Source: Ornithinimicrobium cavernae (GTDB lineage: Bacteria > Actinomycetota > Actinomycetes > Actinomycetales > Dermatophilaceae). Taken from it: a stretch of 64,000 nt of DNA. Each line of letters opens with the position of its first letter. Positions within the stretch are counted from its first letter, which is position 1. The notes under the pieces are model-generated. The model was not told the origin of the DNA. It saw only the letters and a list, made by a program, of their open reading frames with translations, and searched no databases. The DNA lies in assembly GCF_003121625.1 (NCBI RefSeq), contig NZ_QDDJ01000001.1, positions 310,001 through 374,000 of the forward strand, in the 5' to 3' direction. The position numbers were made by a program, and so were the translations under genes. Below, piece after piece: positions 61,985 through 64,000 of the stretch.

Positions 61985-64000
61985 ATGCCGGAAGCCACGA
62001 CCGCCCGCCCCTCGGAGTCCACCCGCACCAGCGACGCGCACGACATCATCCGCGTGCGGGGAGCGCGCGAGAACAACCTCAAGGACATCAGTGTCGAGAT
62101 CCCCAAGCGGCGGCTGACCGTCCTCACCGGCGTGTCCGGCTCGGGCAAGAGCTCCCTGGTCTTCGGCACGATCGCCGCCGAGTCGCAGCGCCTGATCAAC
62201 GAGACCTACAGCACCTTCGTGCAGGGGTTCATGCCGACCCTCGGTCGCCCCGACGTGGACGTCCTCGAGGGGCTCACCACGGCGATCATCGTCGACCAGG
62301 AGCGGATGGGGGCCAACATCCGCTCGACCGTCGGCACCGCCACCGACGTCAACGCGATGCTGCGGATCCTGTTCAGCCGTCTCGGCCGGCCGCACCTCGG
62401 CTCGGCGAAGGCCTTCTCCTTCAACGTGGCCTCGATCTCCGGCGCCGGCGCGGTCACCCTCGAGAAGGGCGGGGAGAAGGTCAGGGAGCGGCGCGAGTTC
62501 AGCATCACCGGTGGCATGTGCAACCGGTGCGAGGGCACCGGCAACGTGACCGACTTCGACCTGACGGCGCTGTATGACGCGGAGAAGTCCCTGCGTGAGG
62601 GCGCCCTGACCATCCCGGGCTACAGCATGGACGGGTGGTACGGCCGGATTTTCATGGGCAGCGGTTTCCTCGACCCCGACAAGCCGATCAAGGACTACAC
62701 CGCGAAGGAGATGTCCGCGCTCCTGCACAAGGAGGCCACCCGGATCAAGGTCGAGGGCATCAACGTCACCTACGAGGGCCTGATCCCGCGGATCCAGAAG
62801 AGCTTCCTGTCCAAGGACCGCGAGGCGATGCAGCCGCACATCCGCGCGTTCGTCGACCGGGCCGTCACCTTCACCACGTGCCCCGAGTGCGACGGCACAC
62901 GCCTCAACGAGGGTGCCCGGTCCTCCAAGATCAAGGGCCTGAGCATCGCCGACTGCTGCCAGATGCAGATCAGCGACCTCGCCGAGTGGATCCGCGAGCT
63001 GGACGAGCCGTCCGTCGCGCCGCTGCTCCAGGGTCTGCAGGAGACCCTCGACTCCTTCGTGGAGATCGGTCTGGGCTATCTCTCCCTGGACCGACCGTCG
63101 GGGACCCTGTCGGGTGGTGAGGCCCAGCGCACCAAGATGATCCGTCACCTCGGGTCGGCGCTCACCGACATCACCTACGTCTTTGACGAGCCGTCGATCG
63201 GGCTGCACCCGCACGACATACAACGCATGAACAACCTGCTCCTGCAGCTGCGCGACAAGGGCAACACCGTGCTGGTCGTCGAGCACAAGCCCGAGACGAT
63301 CGTGATCGCCGACCACGCCATCGACCTGGGCCCCGGGGCCGGCACGGCCGGCGGTGAGGTGGTCTACGAGGGCACCGTCGAGGGGCTGCGCATCAGCGGC
63401 ACCCTCACCGGGCAGCACCTCGACGACCGCGCCCGGCTGAAGGAGACCGTCCGCGAACGCACCGGGGCGCTGGAGATCCGCGGTGCCGCCACGCACAACC
63501 TGCGGGACGTGGACGTCGATGTGCCCACCGGGGTCCTCGTCGTGGTCACGGGCGTCGCCGGCAGTGGCAAGAGCTCCCTGATCCACGGGTCGCTCGCACG
63601 CCAGGAGGGCATCGTGCTCATCGACCAGGGAGCGATCAAGGGGTCGCGACGCAGTAACCCGGCGACCTACACCGGGCTGCTCGAGCCGATCCGCAAGGCG
63701 TTCGCGAAGGCCAACGGGGTGAAGCCGGCGCTGTTCAGCCCCAACTCGGAGGGCGCCTGCCCGACCTGCAACGGGGCGGGTGTCATCTACACGGACCTCG
63801 CCATGATGGCCGGGGTGGCCACCACCTGCGACGAGTGCGAGGGCCGCCGGTTCCAGGCCTCGGTGCTGGACTACACGCTCGGTGGTCGCAACATCAGGGA
63901 GGTGCTGTCGATGCCCGTGGCCGAGGCGGAGGACTTCTTCGCCGAGGGCGAGGGACGCATCCCCGCCGCGCACAAGATCCTGGCCCGCCTGGAGGATGTC
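61985..64000 (+). CDS. UvrA-like ABC ATPase (right end cut)
   Basis: 672 residues in the window, no stop before the right edge; family length is about 750-800. Walker A LTGVSGSGKSSLVFGTIAAE near 48; zinc module MCNRCEGTGNVTDF near 177; signature YLSLDRPSGTLSGGEAQRTK near 365; second Walker A VVTGVAGSGKSSLIHGSLAR near 520; second zinc module EGACPTCNGAGVIY near 585. It is shorter than housekeeping UvrA and lacks the long UvrB-binding insertion, like UvrA paralogues (UvrA2/drug-resistance type) that protect against DNA-binding antibiotics. CAGGAT lies 8 nt ahead of the ATG. Confidence 0.88.
   Translation, partial: MPEATTARPSESTRTSDAHDIIRVRGARENNLKDISVEIPKRRLTVLTGVSGSGKSSLVFGTIAAESQRLINETYSTFVQGFMPTLGRPDVDVLEGLTTAIIVDQERMGANIRSTVGTATDVNAMLRILFSRLGRPHLGSAKAFSFNVASISGAGAVTLEKGGEKVRERREFSITGGMCNRCEGTGNVTDFDLTALYDAEKSLREGALTIPGYSMDGWYGRIFMGSGFLDPDKPIKDYTAKEMSALLHKEATRIKVEGINVTYEGLIPRIQKSFLSKDREAMQPHIRAFVDRAVTFTTCPECDGTRLNEGARSSKIKGLSIADCCQMQISDLAEWIRELDEPSVAPLLQGLQETLDSFVEIGLGYLSLDRPSGTLSGGEAQRTKMIRHLGSALTDITYVFDEPSIGLHPHDIQRMNNLLLQLRDKGNTVLVVEHKPETIVIADHAIDLGPGAGTAGGEVVYEGTVEGLRISGTLTGQHLDDRARLKETVRERTGALEIRGAATHNLRDVDVDVPTGVLVVVTGVAGSGKSSLIHGSLARQEGIVLIDQGAIKGSRRSNPATYTGLLEPIRKAFAKANGVKPALFSPNSEGACPTCNGAGVIYTDLAMMAGVATTCDECEGRRFQASVLDYTLGGRNIREVLSMPVAEAEDFFAEGEGRIPAAHKILARLEDV

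Overview
The window is high-GC DNA from an actinobacterium. The best evidence is a gene for the bacterial proteasome activator Bpa (C-terminal Gly-Gln-Tyr-Leu), together with a TIGR03086/DinB-like protein, a TIGR02960-type ECF sigma factor, an RmlC-RmlD fusion and many genes that start directly after a -10 box with no Shine-Dalgarno. A member of the Micrococcales (Intrasporangiaceae or Ornithinimicrobiaceae type) is my inference; the sequence does not prove it. Gene density is high. I see no tRNA, rRNA, prophage, insertion sequence or CRISPR-Cas locus.

Layout, left to right. 0-5.7 kb: the start of a HesB/IscA-like gene, a DUF1772 / NAD(P)-binding / AraC run, an MFS transporter, a VapBC toxin-antitoxin pair and a SUKH-like protein. 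5.7-9.2 kb: hutU and hutH for histidine degradation, separated by an unusual repeat block. 9.3-13 kb: a frameshifted MFS transporter, bpa, a quinone oxidoreductase and an IclR regulator. 13.0-13.3 kb: a gene-free stretch with a candidate structured RNA and a strong terminator hairpin. 13.4-19.6 kb: a lipoprotein/NUDIX/lipoprotein operon, an FAD dehydrogenase and a membrane-anchored metallophosphoesterase. 19.6-32.4 kb: surface sugar genes (rmlA, rmlB, rmlCD fusion, DUF6270, a two-domain glycosyltransferase, wecC) surrounding a sulfate-assimilation set (cysC, TauE/SafE, cysQ, cysN, cysD). 32.5-41.1 kb: thpR, then a polar amino-acid ABC importer with a sarcosine-oxidase-like flavoenzyme, a frameshifted PucR regulator, a second flavin oxidase and carbamate kinase, probably one amine/amino-acid catabolic locus. 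41.2-53.2 kb: YciI, an RHH/VOC pair, a Cys/Met PLP enzyme, an AAA ATPase with a TTATAC repeat promoter, CGNR, EamA, an atypical G6PD, an ABC1 kinase, a TIGR03086 protein, an ECF sigma factor and a lactonase. 53.5-60.3 kb: a secreted NlpC/P60 hydrolase, then an M20 peptidase and a LacI-controlled transporter/small membrane protein/amidase operon. 60.3-64 kb: a MauE-thioredoxin fusion, a small membrane protein and a UvrA-like ABC ATPase cut by the right edge.

The most unusual material is non-coding. Three intergenic repeat families (7.4 and 54.7 kb; 49.9-50.3 kb; 52.1-52.2 kb) are unrelated in sequence, yet two of them, plus a short repeat at 5.7 kb, share an exact 32-bp period, close to three helical turns. 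Other regulatory structure includes a perfect 16-bp LacI-type palindrome ahead of the symporter operon, palindromes over the start of the small RHH gene, and paired GTTATAC boxes ahead of the AAA ATPase gene.

Two genes (MFS at 9.3-10.5 kb, PucR at 37.4-38.7 kb) each read through only if a single-base frameshift is corrected. These may be real pseudogenes or sequencing errors; both proteins are otherwise intact.
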